The notes beneath the pieces are model-generated. The model saw nothing but the letters and a program-made list of their open reading frames with translations. It was not told the origin of the DNA and ran no database searches. From Vibrio diabolicus (GTDB lineage: Bacteria; Pseudomonadota; Gammaproteobacteria; Enterobacterales; Vibrionaceae), in NCBI GenBank assembly GCA_001048675.1, contig CCKK01000002.1, positions 930,001 to 994,000 of the forward strand: a stretch of 64,000 nt of DNA. The letters run 5' to 3'. Position numbers and translations under genes: made by a program. Of this stretch, positions 35,648 through 45,887 are shown in pieces (positions within the stretch are counted from its first letter, which is position 1; the number at the start of each line of letters is the position of its first letter).

Positions 35648-38215
35648 TTAAACTATTGAGACATCAAGTCCACTAGTTGTACCTTTAACAATAATTTCAT
35701 CAAACGTCTTATCATTAAGAACTGCATGCAATATTTCATGAGAAATCTTAGGAAGTAATGTGTTTTCTATAGTTGTCTGTACCACACGTGCACCGCTCCC
35801 CGACTCATTACTATTGTCTACAATATCATTAATTAGTTCTTCATCAAAAAATAGGTCAGCGCCGTAATTTTTACGAATGCGATTCGTAACTTTGGCTAAT
35901 TTTAATTTTGTTATTTCTATCAATACTTCTCTTGATAGAGGCAAATAAGGTAATACATTAACACGCCCTAAAAATGCAGGTTTAAAGTCAACCAACAAAT
36001 CGTCACGCAAAGCATCTTTTAGTGCTGAAGGTTCTGGAGATAAATCAGGATCAGAATACAACGACATCGTCGTTTCGGTCCCTGTATTCGCGGTCATAAT
36101 AATAATAGTGTTTTTAAAATCTATATCGCGACCTTCACCATCTTTAATTGAGCCTTTATCGAATACCTGATAAAAAATATCTTGAACTCCAGGGTGTGCT
36201 TTTTCCATTTCATCCAAGAGAATCACACTATAAGGTTTGCGTCTGACGGCTTCAGTAAGTACACCACCTTCGCCATACCCAACATAACCTGGAGGCGAGC
36301 CTAATAATAAGGAAACTTTGTGCTCTTCTTTAAACTCGGACATATTGATAGTTGTGACATTCTCTTCACTGCCGTACACTTTCTCTGCAATAGCTAAAGC
36401 AGATTCAGTTTTACCCACTCCACTTGGTCCCGTGAGAAGAAATACACCATTTGGTCGTGTCTCATCCGTGAGCTGTGCACTGGCAGTTTTTATCACTTCA
36501 GACATGACTTCCAAAGCGTGATCCTGTCCGACAACTCGTTTACACAAACTCTCTTTCAAACTCAGTACAGCTTGGATTTCATCATCCTGAAGTTTGCCCA
36601 GTGGTATCCCAGTCCAATCTGAAATTACTTCTGCAATAAGCGCTTCATTGACATGCGAAAATACTAATGGCTGCGAGTTAGCGGAGAGGCTACTTTCGAG
36701 CTCCTGTAACTTGTCCCTAGCAGTCTCAGAACCCTCCTTGATTATTTGAGCTCTAAGTGACTTAGCTTCACTTACCCACTCTTTTTCTTTCTCCCACAGC
36801 ATCTCTAGTTCAACTATTTCACTAGATAGAACATCAATCTCTTTTCTGACATCTTGCAATTGCATATCAAGAGGTGCACCTAGCTGACTTTCTTGGCTTA
36901 GGTGCTCATACTCAGCTTGCTTAGCTTTTAGTTTATTCCTTTTCGCATCTAGACCTCCCGGTGTAGACGATTGACTTAACGCGACTCGCGAGCAGGCTGT
37001 GTCTAAAACAGACACAGCCTTATCTGGCAGTTGTCGGCCATTAATGTATCGAGCTGAGAGTTGAACGGCAGCATTGAGGGCCTGGCTAGTGATGTGGACG
37101 TCATGGTGTTGTGCCATTACGTCAAGTAAACCACGTAACATCTCGATCGCTAGCTCCGGCGCTGGCTCGTCGACCTTCACTACTTGAAAGCGCCTGGTAA
37201 GAGCCGCGTCTTTTTCAAAATACTTTTTATATTCTGCCCAAGTTGTTGCTGCGATCGTTCTGAGTTCACCTCTCGCTAACGCTGGCTTTAGAATATTCGC
37301 TGCATCACCTTGTCCTGCTTGTCCCCCACCACCAATCAGACCATGTGCTTCATCGATAAACAAAATAATGGGTTGTGGTGCGTCGTTAACTTCTTTCACA
37401 AGGTTTTTAAGTCTGTTTTCAAACTCACCTTTCATGCCAGCACCAGCTTGCAGTAACGCCAGATCCAAAGACTTAATCGCTACATTTTGTAGAGCAGGAG
37501 GTACATCGCCATCAATAATCTTTTGCGCCAAGCCTTCAACAACGGCTGTTTTTCCAACGCCAGCTTCACCAGTTAGAATCGGGTTGTTTTGTCGACGTCT
37601 TAATAAGATGTCGATCATTAAACGGATTTCATTGTCTCTACCAATAACCGGATCTATCTTACCTTCCCTAGCCTGCTCAGTAAGATCTGTTGTAAATTGA
37701 TTCAGCGCAGAATTCGCGTTTGATTTCCCTAGGTCATTCGATCCTGATTGACGCGTATTACTTTCTTTAAAGTTCAATAACCGCGATGGTTCTATCTTGT
37801 TTAGCTCAGGGCTAATCGAACCAGCCATGTTGACTAACGTATCATCGGACAAGTAGGCAAATAAAAGATGAATGCAATCCAACTGCTCCTGATTGAACTC
37901 AATCGTTGCCGATAGCAAAGCATTTTGCATCACAGTCACTGTGTGAGCTGAAAGACCTGGGACCGATTGACATCCCGTTTTGTATTTTTCAAGTGTCTTT
38001 TGAAGATCAGTTTCAACCTTGATTTTATCGACATCAAATTCGTCGAAAACTTCTGAATAAATATCGGCAGGATGTTGAATAATCGTCATTAACCAGTGAG
38101 ACATTTCAATACTGTGATGGGTTCGAGAGCTTGCCATCGCAGCTGCTTGTTCAAGTGTTTCCTTAGCCTGAGGAGACAATCTTTCGACCAACGCTGAAAG
38201 TGAGAGTGAAGCCAT
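35648..38215 (-). CDS. clpV: T6SS sheath-recycling ATPase ClpV (TssH)
   Basis: 855 aa. The N-domain (about 1-160) binds the sheath helix. AAA1 has Walker A GEAGVGKT near residue 217 and Walker B FIDEAH. A coiled-coil middle domain follows (about 410-510). AAA2 has Walker A GPSGVGKT near residue 593 and Walker B LLDEME. It disassembles contracted TssBC sheaths. It is the last gene of the core operon, 10 bases after tssG. Confidence 0.97.
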   Translation of the reverse strand: MASLSLSALVERLSPQAKETLEQAAAMASSRTHHSIEMSHWLMTIIQHPADIYSEVFDEFDVDKIKVETDLQKTLEKYKTGCQSVPGLSAHTVTVMQNALLSATIEFNQEQLDCIHLLFAYLSDDTLVNMAGSISPELNKIEPSRLLNFKESNTRQSGSNDLGKSNANSALNQFTTDLTEQAREGKIDPVIGRDNEIRLMIDILLRRRQNNPILTGEAGVGKTAVVEGLAQKIIDGDVPPALQNVAIKSLDLALLQAGAGMKGEFENRLKNLVKEVNDAPQPIILFIDEAHGLIGGGGQAGQGDAANILKPALARGELRTIAATTWAEYKKYFEKDAALTRRFQVVKVDEPAPELAIEMLRGLLDVMAQHHDVHITSQALNAAVQLSARYINGRQLPDKAVSVLDTACSRVALSQSSTPGGLDAKRNKLKAKQAEYEHLSQESQLGAPLDMQLQDVRKEIDVLSSEIVELEMLWEKEKEWVSEAKSLRAQIIKEGSETARDKLQELESSLSANSQPLVFSHVNEALIAEVISDWTGIPLGKLQDDEIQAVLSLKESLCKRVVGQDHALEVMSEVIKTASAQLTDETRPNGVFLLTGPSGVGKTESALAIAEKVYGSEENVTTINMSEFKEEHKVSLLLGSPPGYVGYGEGGVLTEAVRRKPYSVILLDEMEKAHPGVQDIFYQVFDKGSIKDGEGRDIDFKNTIIIMTANTGTETTMSLYSDPDLSPEPSALKDALRDDLLVDFKPAFLGRVNVLPYLPLSREVLIEITKLKLAKVTNRIRKNYGADLFFDEELINDIVDNSNESGSGARVVQTTIENTLLPKISHEILHAVLNDKTFDEIIVKGTTSGLDVSIV

Positions 38216-38225
38216 TATGTTTCCT

Positions 38226-39191
38226 TTAAATAGTAATTGTTATGGTTCGATCTTTTGTGCGTTTATGTTTTTTAAGTACAGAACCAACACCTAACTGACC
38301 ATGTTTTTTTGATAAACAAACTTGAGGTAATAAACTATGTTTGGTGGTGAGCTGCCATTTCACTTGCTTATGCTTACCAATAAATTCATAAGCCGCACGT
38401 TTAATAATTTCTACATTTGGATGGTTAGGCAGTAATGTACTAACCAGATCTTTGTGCTTTGGCAGAAACTCGATCGTTGTTCCTGCGTTTATATTCCAAG
38501 CTTTCGAGCCTAAGGATGCTCCGGAACCAAGTTGAGCAAACTGCCCTTCTGGCATAGTTCGAGATGAAAGACGTGTTTGCTCTTCTTTTGCAAGATGTAG
38601 CCACTGCCCTTGAAACTCATGAATCTTTACTTGGCATCCAGATAAACATTCAAGAACACTTTTTAGTCCAGCTTTGCTTCTCGTCGGTGAAGCAAAAACA
38701 CCACCATAATGCAGGGACAACGAACTACCCTGGCCAGTTAATGCCGACTTACAATCTTCTAAAGGTGAACGTAATCCCTGTGCATGAGCACGAGACTGAA
38801 CGGTCAATTGACTCAGTTGCCAGCATCGATAGTAAAGAGACAGTAAACGATGGTTAAAAATATCGTAGAAGTCCACCATTGCCGTATCGCCTTCTTTTTG
38901 ACGATGCAAAGCTAACTCGCTGTAGTGCTGAGGAAGCACCCCCTGCTCACCCGTTAGGCCTATTAAATTGGTTTCAAGTGCTAGCTTGTGGCTATCAATA
39001 TGTTTTAGATCGCAAAGCTGCGCATTTTCAAAACCTAACGATGGATTGACCTTTAAGTTTAGTTTTTCATGCTTCGGTAGAGCATCTGTCCCTATTTGTG
39101 CCTCGGCTTGCAAGATCTCGTGTTCGATAAGGTGAATTGCTTCAAACAACGGATGTTGCTTTAGATCTCGATAAAATTGCTCCGCGCTCAT
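38226..39191 (-). CDS. tssG: T6SS baseplate protein TssG
   Basis: 321 aa. It has the TssG landmarks GLTGEQGVLPQHYSE near residue 78, FYDIFNHRLLSLYYR near residue 107, and a C-terminal half with repeated strand segments. It forms the baseplate wedge with TssE, TssF and TssK. Its ATG overlaps the tssF stop by 4 bases. Confidence 0.95.
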   Translation of the reverse strand: MSAEQFYRDLKQHPLFEAIHLIEHEILQAEAQIGTDALPKHEKLNLKVNPSLGFENAQLCDLKHIDSHKLALETNLIGLTGEQGVLPQHYSELALHRQKEGDTAMVDFYDIFNHRLLSLYYRCWQLSQLTVQSRAHAQGLRSPLEDCKSALTGQGSSLSLHYGGVFASPTRSKAGLKSVLECLSGCQVKIHEFQGQWLHLAKEEQTRLSSRTMPEGQFAQLGSGASLGSKAWNINAGTTIEFLPKHKDLVSTLLPNHPNVEIIKRAAYEFIGKHKQVKWQLTTKHSLLPQVCLSKKHGQLGVGSVLKKHKRTKDRTITITI

Positions 39192-41011
39192 AGCAACACC
39201 TTATCGCCAGTTAATGCAGGCCATAAGTGGAAGGGCTTTCCCGTTGACTTAAGTCTTATTTCTAGCTGCGTAAAAATGTTAATTTCAGCATATTGTGCAA
39301 AGTAAACGGATAGCACACTACCTAGGAGGAAGATTTGCTCTTTAGGTAAAATTTGATCAGAAACCGTCAAAATGATTTTTATACCGTGCGCAAAACCAAC
39401 TTTACCTTTCTGACTGACTCTACCTGTAGTCGGCTCGAACTCTAGCTTCGCTAAAGCATCAATTACCGCTTTCGTTTCTGCGGTCCCAGAAAACGCGTAG
39501 AGATTCAGAGTTTGCTTCAAAGTTGTTAATCCATCTTCTTCGGTAAAGTGGTTTAAAGTTAGAAGCTTAGTTAGCTGCCATCGTGTACTTTCATCCATTT
39601 CTGGCCGGAGGGTTTCTGATATAGAAACTAAACAACGAACTGACTCGAAGTTGTCATTTACTTCCGGCAAAGAGACTTTTGGAAGACCACCTCCAAATGG
39701 AAGCTTCTGCGCTAAATTACGATTGCAGCACTCAGCTTCAACGTACATTAACCAGTTTTCTCGGCTCTCCGGACTGAACAATTGATGCCTTTTATCAACA
39801 AAAGAAATGTAAGTTTCCCTACCCGGTTCATCGTATCCACCAGCCCAATTTTTATCCTCACGTCTCATCAACCAGTAAATTTCACTGGCGTTCATATAAT
39901 GCGTGTGCTCACCAGCGTGATAACATGGCAGGTTGTGATACGTTTTGTTCCAGTTTCTCAACGTTACGTCAGAAATAGAGACAACCTCATTACTCTCGGC
40001 TTCCTGGTATTGCGGTGATAAGTGGTAATCGTACTCGGTTGGTAGAATACGCTTGGGCTCCATAACACTTTTAAATAAGTTGACGACAGGTACACAACCA
40101 ACCATCAAGCTCTCTTCATCCACTTGCTTAGGAAGCCAATCATCATTGGTATCAAAGTAAAAATACAGTTCAGCTTGCTCTCCAAGAGCTAGTTCTGATA
40201 ATCCGAGTTCAGTGATATCAAAGAACATGAACTTCTCAGGAAAGTGCAGATACTCAACAAGTAATCTTGCTCCCGAAAAGCTTCTCTTACTGTATGGAAC
40301 AACCTTCTCATCTTCTGAAAATCCCACTTCAATAAGATGCCTTTTCGTTAAAGACCGAACTTCTTTGCCACCCGCAACGACAGATAAACCAATTAGATTT
40401 TGAAATAGCATTTGGTAAAGTTTAAACGTCAACTGAGATTGCCCGTTTAAATAAAAGCGCAACCGTTCTAATCCCATGTCACTCAGAGATGTCTCTTCAT
40501 CTTGGGCGGTGAGCTGGATTTTCAAAACTGAATGAGCATGGCTTTCCCATTGGGAGCCCACCGATTTAAGCGGTGCGTTTTTGAAAGCGCCAGAGGTCAC
40601 ATCAACAGGGTACATTCTGACCGGATAACAGGTTCTAAACTCGCATTCGTGGTATCCGGGAGCACCGATAACGACTCGCTCACCTTCTTCTACGTCAAAA
40701 AAAGAGGAAGCGGAGCTAGAGCAGTTCATCTTAATGACGGACATTGATGGAATTGGTGCGTGAAAATCCGGATATAACTGCCCCATCAAAGATTCAGTGA
40801 ACTGAGGATAACTATTGTCTAAACTTTGTCTAATCCTTGCCGTTAGAAATGCACAGCCTTCTAGCAATCTTTCTACATGTGGATCGTCAACCTGCTCCTC
40901 ACTGATACGGAGTCTCGCAGCGATCTTAGGATATTGCTCCCCAAACTCTTGTCCTTTGTGACGTAAATAAGCTAACTCGCGATTATAGTATTTGAGAAAC
41001 TCTTCACTCAT
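39188..41011 (-). CDS. tssF: T6SS baseplate protein TssF
   Basis: 607 aa. The N-terminus FLKYYNRELAYLRHKGQEFGEQYPKIAARL is diagnostic of TssF, followed by DPHVERLLEGCAFLTARI. The C-terminus FARY-like/ALTGDKVLL also fits. It is a wedge component and overlaps tssE and tssG by 4 bases each. Confidence 0.96.
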   Translation of the reverse strand: MSEEFLKYYNRELAYLRHKGQEFGEQYPKIAARLRISEEQVDDPHVERLLEGCAFLTARIRQSLDNSYPQFTESLMGQLYPDFHAPIPSMSVIKMNCSSSASSFFDVEEGERVVIGAPGYHECEFRTCYPVRMYPVDVTSGAFKNAPLKSVGSQWESHAHSVLKIQLTAQDEETSLSDMGLERLRFYLNGQSQLTFKLYQMLFQNLIGLSVVAGGKEVRSLTKRHLIEVGFSEDEKVVPYSKRSFSGARLLVEYLHFPEKFMFFDITELGLSELALGEQAELYFYFDTNDDWLPKQVDEESLMVGCVPVVNLFKSVMEPKRILPTEYDYHLSPQYQEAESNEVVSISDVTLRNWNKTYHNLPCYHAGEHTHYMNASEIYWLMRREDKNWAGGYDEPGRETYISFVDKRHQLFSPESRENWLMYVEAECCNRNLAQKLPFGGGLPKVSLPEVNDNFESVRCLVSISETLRPEMDESTRWQLTKLLTLNHFTEEDGLTTLKQTLNLYAFSGTAETKAVIDALAKLEFEPTTGRVSQKGKVGFAHGIKIILTVSDQILPKEQIFLLGSVLSVYFAQYAEINIFTQLEIRLKSTGKPFHLWPALTGDKVLL

Positions 41012-41472
41012 TTCGCTCTACTCAGTTTCATACCTAAATTTACCGGCTCTACTTCAGAATTGAATCGCACTTCATGAATGCTGTTATCAATTAAGCAAGT
41101 GGCGCTAATTTGTAACCTCAACACCCTATCAACAGCGTTTTTCTCGTCTGAAATCTGGACATAAGGATTCCTTAACCTAGGCTCGAACTCTTTAATTGCA
41201 TCATGAACAATGTCACAAAGCTGATTCTGCCCCTCTTGGCTGCTATAAGGCATCGAGGAAAAATCTGGCAGACCATAATTCAATATTGAATAGCGAACCT
41301 CTAAAAGGTCATCAGGAATGTTTTTCCATCCGATACGACTATTTAACATAGACTCCAGATCTCTAAGCAAGCTGTTCAACATCTGTTGTTGGCTCGTAGG
41401 GAAGTCTTTTTCATCTCTAGTTGAAGGATCACTATCCATCAATTTGTCGAGCAGAGAAACGGTTAAAGACAT
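41008..41472 (-). CDS. tssE: T6SS baseplate protein TssE (gp25-like)
   Basis: 154 aa. A gp25/lysozyme-like baseplate fold: LLDKLMDSDPS at the N-terminus, LRDLESMLNSRIGWKN, YGLPDFSSM, and IKEFEPRLRNPYVQ. It initiates sheath assembly with TssF and TssG. Seven bases separate it from tagJ. Confidence 0.95.
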   Translation of the reverse strand: MSLTVSLLDKLMDSDPSTRDEKDFPTSQQQMLNSLLRDLESMLNSRIGWKNIPDDLLEVRYSILNYGLPDFSSMPYSSQEGQNQLCDIVHDAIKEFEPRLRNPYVQISDEKNAVDRVLRLQISATCLIDNSIHEVRFNSEVEPVNLGMKLSRAK

Positions 41473-41479
41473 GTTATTG

Positions 41480-42274
41480 TTACGCTATTTGTTTCGACTC
41501 TAACAATGTAGTCAAGTCACAGATTGGGAGGGCTGAATCACCAACTAGCCAACATTTTTGGCCTAAACCCACGAAGGATTCTTGCTCACCAAGCTGCTTC
41601 CAATCCGTTTCTCGACCTAGCTTTTGTGCGTCAGTTTCTGAGTCAACATAGGTCAATGGCATATGACCTTCTCCTTCGCCAAGTCCGTCAATATCAAACT
41701 CTACAGGTCGCCAAATACTTTCTAATAAAGAGGTAGGTGCTTTTATTTCTAGCGCTTGAATGCTAGAAATTGGAACAAGAAAATAGTTACCCGCGGTGGA
41801 AAACAGTTCAATGTAACCACCTAAACGATCATCAATATCCCTAGCATCTTCATAGTTTGTACCGTTTATGTTAAAGCCTTTAATAGTACGATGCTCTTCA
41901 ATGCTATGCGCTAGGTGTGACGCTTCTGCATAGTCTTGATTTTTGAGAGCGAGGTTAAAGCGAACAAGCTCTTTAGTTAATTCCTCGTCACCTAATACCT
42001 TGGCACTAGCCGCACCGTCGATAAAATCTTTTCTAGCCTGGGCCGCTTTCACTAAATGTCGCAACTGACTTGCACCAGGTAGATACTCAGGAAACAATTT
42101 GATCGATTGCATAAGTTGCTCATCCGCACGCTCGAAGTCTCCATCAATGCAAAGCAGCTCAATGAACGAGCTTCTCAAGCTTGCATCTTTAGGCGCCGCT
42201 TTAATTTCATCAATTAATAGCTCTAGAGCTTGTTGCAATTGGCCTTGGGACAAAGCATTTTTCCATTGGGTCAT
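41480..42274 (-). CDS. tagJ: T6SS accessory protein TagJ (ImpE)
   Basis: 264 aa. The N-terminal TPR-like helices (LSQGQLQQALELLIDEIKAAPKD) are followed by the ImpE C-terminal domain with NINGTNYEDARDIDDRLGGYIELFS and YFLVPISSIQALEI. ImpE/TagJ binds TssB and is associated with sheath disassembly in other T6SSs. It lies between the second tssC-like gene and tssE. Confidence 0.93.
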   Translation of the reverse strand: MTQWKNALSQGQLQQALELLIDEIKAAPKDASLRSSFIELLCIDGDFERADEQLMQSIKLFPEYLPGASQLRHLVKAAQARKDFIDGAASAKVLGDEELTKELVRFNLALKNQDYAEASHLAHSIEEHRTIKGFNINGTNYEDARDIDDRLGGYIELFSTAGNYFLVPISSIQALEIKAPTSLLESIWRPVEFDIDGLGEGEGHMPLTYVDSETDAQKLGRETDWKQLGEQESFVGLGQKCWLVGDSALPICDLTTLLESKQIA

Positions 42275-42284
42275 TGTTATTTCC

Positions 42285-43796
42285 TTACACCAAGTGCTCT
42301 GGTGATAATTCAGTAATTAATTTAATGCTAGATACCATTTGATCGAGCTGGAAGTGCGGTCGCAAATGGATGACAGAGTAATAGTGTCCTGGAGTTTCTC
42401 TTTTCTCTCGAACCGTAATTTTCGCTTCATTTAAGGGGTACTTCGCCCTAAGTTCATCAGATGCTTCATCCGACGCGGTAGTGTACTGATGCAACCATCG
42501 TTGAAAGTCCCGCTCTAGGCTTTCTGCATCTTGATACCCACCAATCTTGTCACGCCCCATAACCTTGAGATAATGTGCGACTCGCGACACACACAACGTG
42601 TATTGCAACATCGACGTGAGCTTTGCATTCGTTGAAATGTGTTTTTCTGCATATTGCTTAGGCTTGTAGAGAGATACATTCGAGGTCATCCCTACCATAT
42701 CGGTTTCAGGTACAGGAGAAATAGAAATGAAACCGCATTCAGACAACTCTTGTTCTTTTCTCTCAGAGATCTTTAAGTTTAAAGGACATCTTTCACGGTC
42801 ATTCTTGCCATTAACACGCATTTTGTTCCTAGTAGGAGCGACGATAATACCCTGACTATAATCCCCTTGCTTAATGCCTCGCATGTGCGTAAACCACCCA
42901 TGCTCCTGAAACGCTCTAATTGATACGGCCGCAAAACAATACGCGCTACTCCCCCATAGCAAATCGCGATTAGAGTCGTATACATGCTCTTGAAAGTCGA
43001 ACTGATCATTGCGTGAACCATCACTTTTATATGGCTGACGGAATAAAACATTCGGCGCAGTCAGGCCAATAAATTTGGTATCATCGTTGTCTCTCAAACT
43101 GCGCCATTTTGCGTAATCTGCCTGTTCAAATTGGGCCGCAATATCTCTTATCGCAGAGAGCTGTGAAAAACTGTCAACACCAAACATCTCCGGCGATGCT
43201 GACATAATGAACGGGCTGAATGCTGCCGCTGCAGACTGAGAGATCTTGCTGAGCACAGACAGATCTCTATCAAAATAATTTTTACTCGCATCACAACGAA
43301 GTTGATAATCGCCAACTACCACGCCAAAGGGTTCTCCCCCGGCCATGCCATATTCATTTTGATAGAGCAGCTTAAATAGTGCAGATTGGTCAAACTCGAT
43401 GGCTTTTAGTGCATCTTTACTGACTTCATTCCATGTTGCCGCCAACACCTTGACTTTGACGGAGTCCGATGAGCGAGTGTCGACCTGTTCGCATAAATAC
43501 CTCACGCCGATCCAACCTCTTTCGAGTTGTTGAAACTCAGGATGATGTATTATTTCGTTTAATTGAGATTCTAATAGCTCATCAATTCGGTTTATCGTGT
43601 TCATCACACTATGACGAAAACTGTCCAAATCTCTTGAACGCGTACCTTCTAGCCAAATTCGAGCTGCTTCTACAAGATCAGAAGATTCATTGAATCGAGT
43701 CAACCACGGGCTATCAAGCTCAGCATGGCCTCCTGTGCTGAATTCATGCTTTAGCTTACTGGGATCGCGAAAGTTAAGTGACACTGCTATTTCCAT
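42285..43796 (-). CDS. Second TssC-family sheath protein
   Basis: 503 aa. It is clearly homologous to the upstream tssC: HHPEFQQLERGWIGVRYL, GGEPFGVVVGDY, AAAAFSPFIMSASPEMFG, and the ending YSVIHLRPHFQLDQMVSSIKLITEL. The N-terminus differs, with an FSTGG..SPWLTRF leader in place of the TssB-interacting segment. Two adjacent TssC paralogues occur in some T6SS loci. Whether this copy joins the sheath, caps it or has a separate role is not known. It lies 52 bases after tssC. Confidence 0.9.
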   Translation of the reverse strand: MEIAVSLNFRDPSKLKHEFSTGGHAELDSPWLTRFNESSDLVEAARIWLEGTRSRDLDSFRHSVMNTINRIDELLESQLNEIIHHPEFQQLERGWIGVRYLCEQVDTRSSDSVKVKVLAATWNEVSKDALKAIEFDQSALFKLLYQNEYGMAGGEPFGVVVGDYQLRCDASKNYFDRDLSVLSKISQSAAAAFSPFIMSASPEMFGVDSFSQLSAIRDIAAQFEQADYAKWRSLRDNDDTKFIGLTAPNVLFRQPYKSDGSRNDQFDFQEHVYDSNRDLLWGSSAYCFAAVSIRAFQEHGWFTHMRGIKQGDYSQGIIVAPTRNKMRVNGKNDRERCPLNLKISERKEQELSECGFISISPVPETDMVGMTSNVSLYKPKQYAEKHISTNAKLTSMLQYTLCVSRVAHYLKVMGRDKIGGYQDAESLERDFQRWLHQYTTASDEASDELRAKYPLNEAKITVREKRETPGHYYSVIHLRPHFQLDQMVSSIKLITELSPEHLV

Positions 43797-43848
43797 CTAG
43801 AACATAACTATTTGGTATGGCTGGCCTTACGACCAGCCAATTCATTTC

Positions 43849-45342
43849 TTATCCACCCGACTGAGGGATCTTTGCAACAAGTCGCAAAGATGTCGTCAAT
43901 TCTTCCATTTGCAGCCAAGGCTTAAGCCATGCTACAGCATTGTAAGAACCTGGTGCGCCAGGGATTTCCTTAACCTGGACACGAGCATCTGCTAGAGGGT
44001 ATTTCGCTCGGATCTCTTGACCACCACCCTCTGAAGCATTTACATAGCCTAGAATCCAGCGGTTCAACCAAGACTCAACGTCTTCTGCTTCCATAAAGCT
44101 ACCGATTTTATCTCGAGCCATTACCTTCAAATAATGCGCAAAACGAGATGTCGCCATCATGTAAGGTAGACGTGCTGAAATCGCCGCATTAGCCGTTGCT
44201 TCCGGAGATTCGTGGTTCGCCGGTTTTTGACAGGTTTGCGCACCGAAGAACACCGCATAGTTGGTGTTTTTGTAGTGACAAAGCGGTAAGAAACCAAGTT
44301 TACCCAGCTCAGCCTCACGTCGGTCGGTAATACCAATCTCTGTTGGACACTTCATATCAGGATCGCCATCATCACTCATGAAGAAATGTGTTGGCAAATT
44401 ATCCACTCGACCACCACCTTCTGCACCACGGATAGCTGTACAGAATCCATATTTTGAGAAGGCGTCTGTTAACTTAACACCAAGAACATACGAAGAGTTC
44501 ATCCAACAGTAGTCATTATGCTCAGCATTGACAGCAATACCTGACACTGGATCTACTTCGAACTCTTCAAATCCAAATTCCTCAACTGGAGCAGTGGCTT
44601 GTCCGTATGGCAAACGAGCCAGAACTTTCGGCATAGTCAGACTAACAAAACGTGAATCAGCACTCTCACGGAACGAACGCCATTGAGCGTATTCTAGCGA
44701 CTCAAAGACCTTGTCTAGATCGCGTGGTTTTGACAGTTCAGTCCACTCATCAAAGCCAAATAGTGCTGGTGAGGCCGCGGACAAGAATGGGGAGAAGCCT
44801 GAAGCGGCTACATTTGACATTAGGCGCAGCGACTCAATATCCTCTGGGTGGTTGGTAAACTCATAGTCACCAATTAATGCACCATAAGGTTCACCACCTG
44901 CACTGCCAAACTCAGATTCGTAAACTTTCTTAAAGATCTGGCTTTGGTCAAATTCAACCGCTTTACTCAAGTCTTTATGTAACTCTTTCTTAGTCATACT
45001 CATCATGCGAATTTTCAGAGTAGAGCTCGTCTCTGAGTTCATCACTAGATAATTTAAACCACGCCAAGAACCTTCAAGTTTCTGTAATTCAGGATGATGC
45101 ATTACTTCAGACAACTGATCAGAAATCTGTTTATCAAGTAAATTAATCGCTTCACGAAAAGTTACCGTTAGGTTTTTGTTCCAAGTAACCGTCCCTTTCA
45201 TCGCTTCTTCAGTGAGCGTTTTAATTAGCTCTTCAGCACGAGAGGCTTCTGTCTGCTTAGTTGCACCAATAGCTTGATCTAAAAATGAAGTTGTTTGTTC
45301 ATTAACAGTTGGATCTAACTGCTTTTCAGCTTCAGTCGTCAT
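43849..45342 (-). CDS. tssC: T6SS sheath large subunit TssC (VipB)
   Basis: 497 aa. Typical TssC motifs are [42 protein letters not shown], and a C-terminal [26 protein letters not shown]. It assembles with TssB into the contractile sheath. The ATG lies at the tssB stop, so the two are tightly coupled. Confidence 0.97.
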   Translation of the reverse strand: MTTEAEKQLDPTVNEQTTSFLDQAIGATKQTEASRAEELIKTLTEEAMKGTVTWNKNLTVTFREAINLLDKQISDQLSEVMHHPELQKLEGSWRGLNYLVMNSETSSTLKIRMMSMTKKELHKDLSKAVEFDQSQIFKKVYESEFGSAGGEPYGALIGDYEFTNHPEDIESLRLMSNVAASGFSPFLSAASPALFGFDEWTELSKPRDLDKVFESLEYAQWRSFRESADSRFVSLTMPKVLARLPYGQATAPVEEFGFEEFEVDPVSGIAVNAEHNDYCWMNSSYVLGVKLTDAFSKYGFCTAIRGAEGGGRVDNLPTHFFMSDDGDPDMKCPTEIGITDRREAELGKLGFLPLCHYKNTNYAVFFGAQTCQKPANHESPEATANAAISARLPYMMATSRFAHYLKVMARDKIGSFMEAEDVESWLNRWILGYVNASEGGGQEIRAKYPLADARVQVKEIPGAPGSYNAVAWLKPWLQMEELTTSLRLVAKIPQSGG

Positions 45343-45872
45343 TATTCCGCTCCTTCAGTACTGTCTGACTTCGCTTTCTTGCCAAGATCTAACTCGCCCG
45401 CAAGTTTTGCCAGATTGTCTGTGTTGTTCAAAACATCCTCTAAGATGTTTTCAAGCTCTTCAGAACGGTCAACTTTTGTCATCAAATCACGCAGTTTATT
45501 ACGCGTTTCCATCAGTTGGCGCAGTGGATCAACTTGATTTACGATCGCAGCGGGCTCAAAGTCTTGCATTGATTTAAAGTTCAAATCCACCTCAAACTGT
45601 GAATCGTCGTTCGCAAGCTTGTTCGCAACTTTGAACTTAACCGATGGGTTCATCTTTTTGAGCACATCATCGAAGTTGTCTCGATCGATCTGAATAAAAC
45701 GGCGGTCTTTCAATGGCTTCAACGCTTCAGTGTTTTGACCAGCGAAGTCACCCATTACACCTACAACAAAAGGTAGCTCTTTCTTAAGAGTTGTACCTTC
45801 AGTTTCAACATCATAGGTAATGTGGACACGAGGCTTCCGTACTCGTGACAGTTTCGAGTGGATACTCGTCAT
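45342..45872 (-). CDS. tssB: T6SS sheath small subunit TssB (VipA)
   Basis: 176 aa. The N-terminal [18 protein letters not shown] is the conserved TssB start, followed by [33 protein letters not shown] and the C-terminal helix region. It pairs with TssC in the sheath. Confidence 0.97.
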   Translation of the reverse strand: MTSIHSKLSRVRKPRVHITYDVETEGTTLKKELPFVVGVMGDFAGQNTEALKPLKDRRFIQIDRDNFDDVLKKMNPSVKFKVANKLANDDSQFEVDLNFKSMQDFEPAAIVNQVDPLRQLMETRNKLRDLMTKVDRSEELENILEDVLNNTDNLAKLAGELDLGKKAKSDSTEGAE

Positions 45873-45887
45873 ACCATTCTCCCTTTA

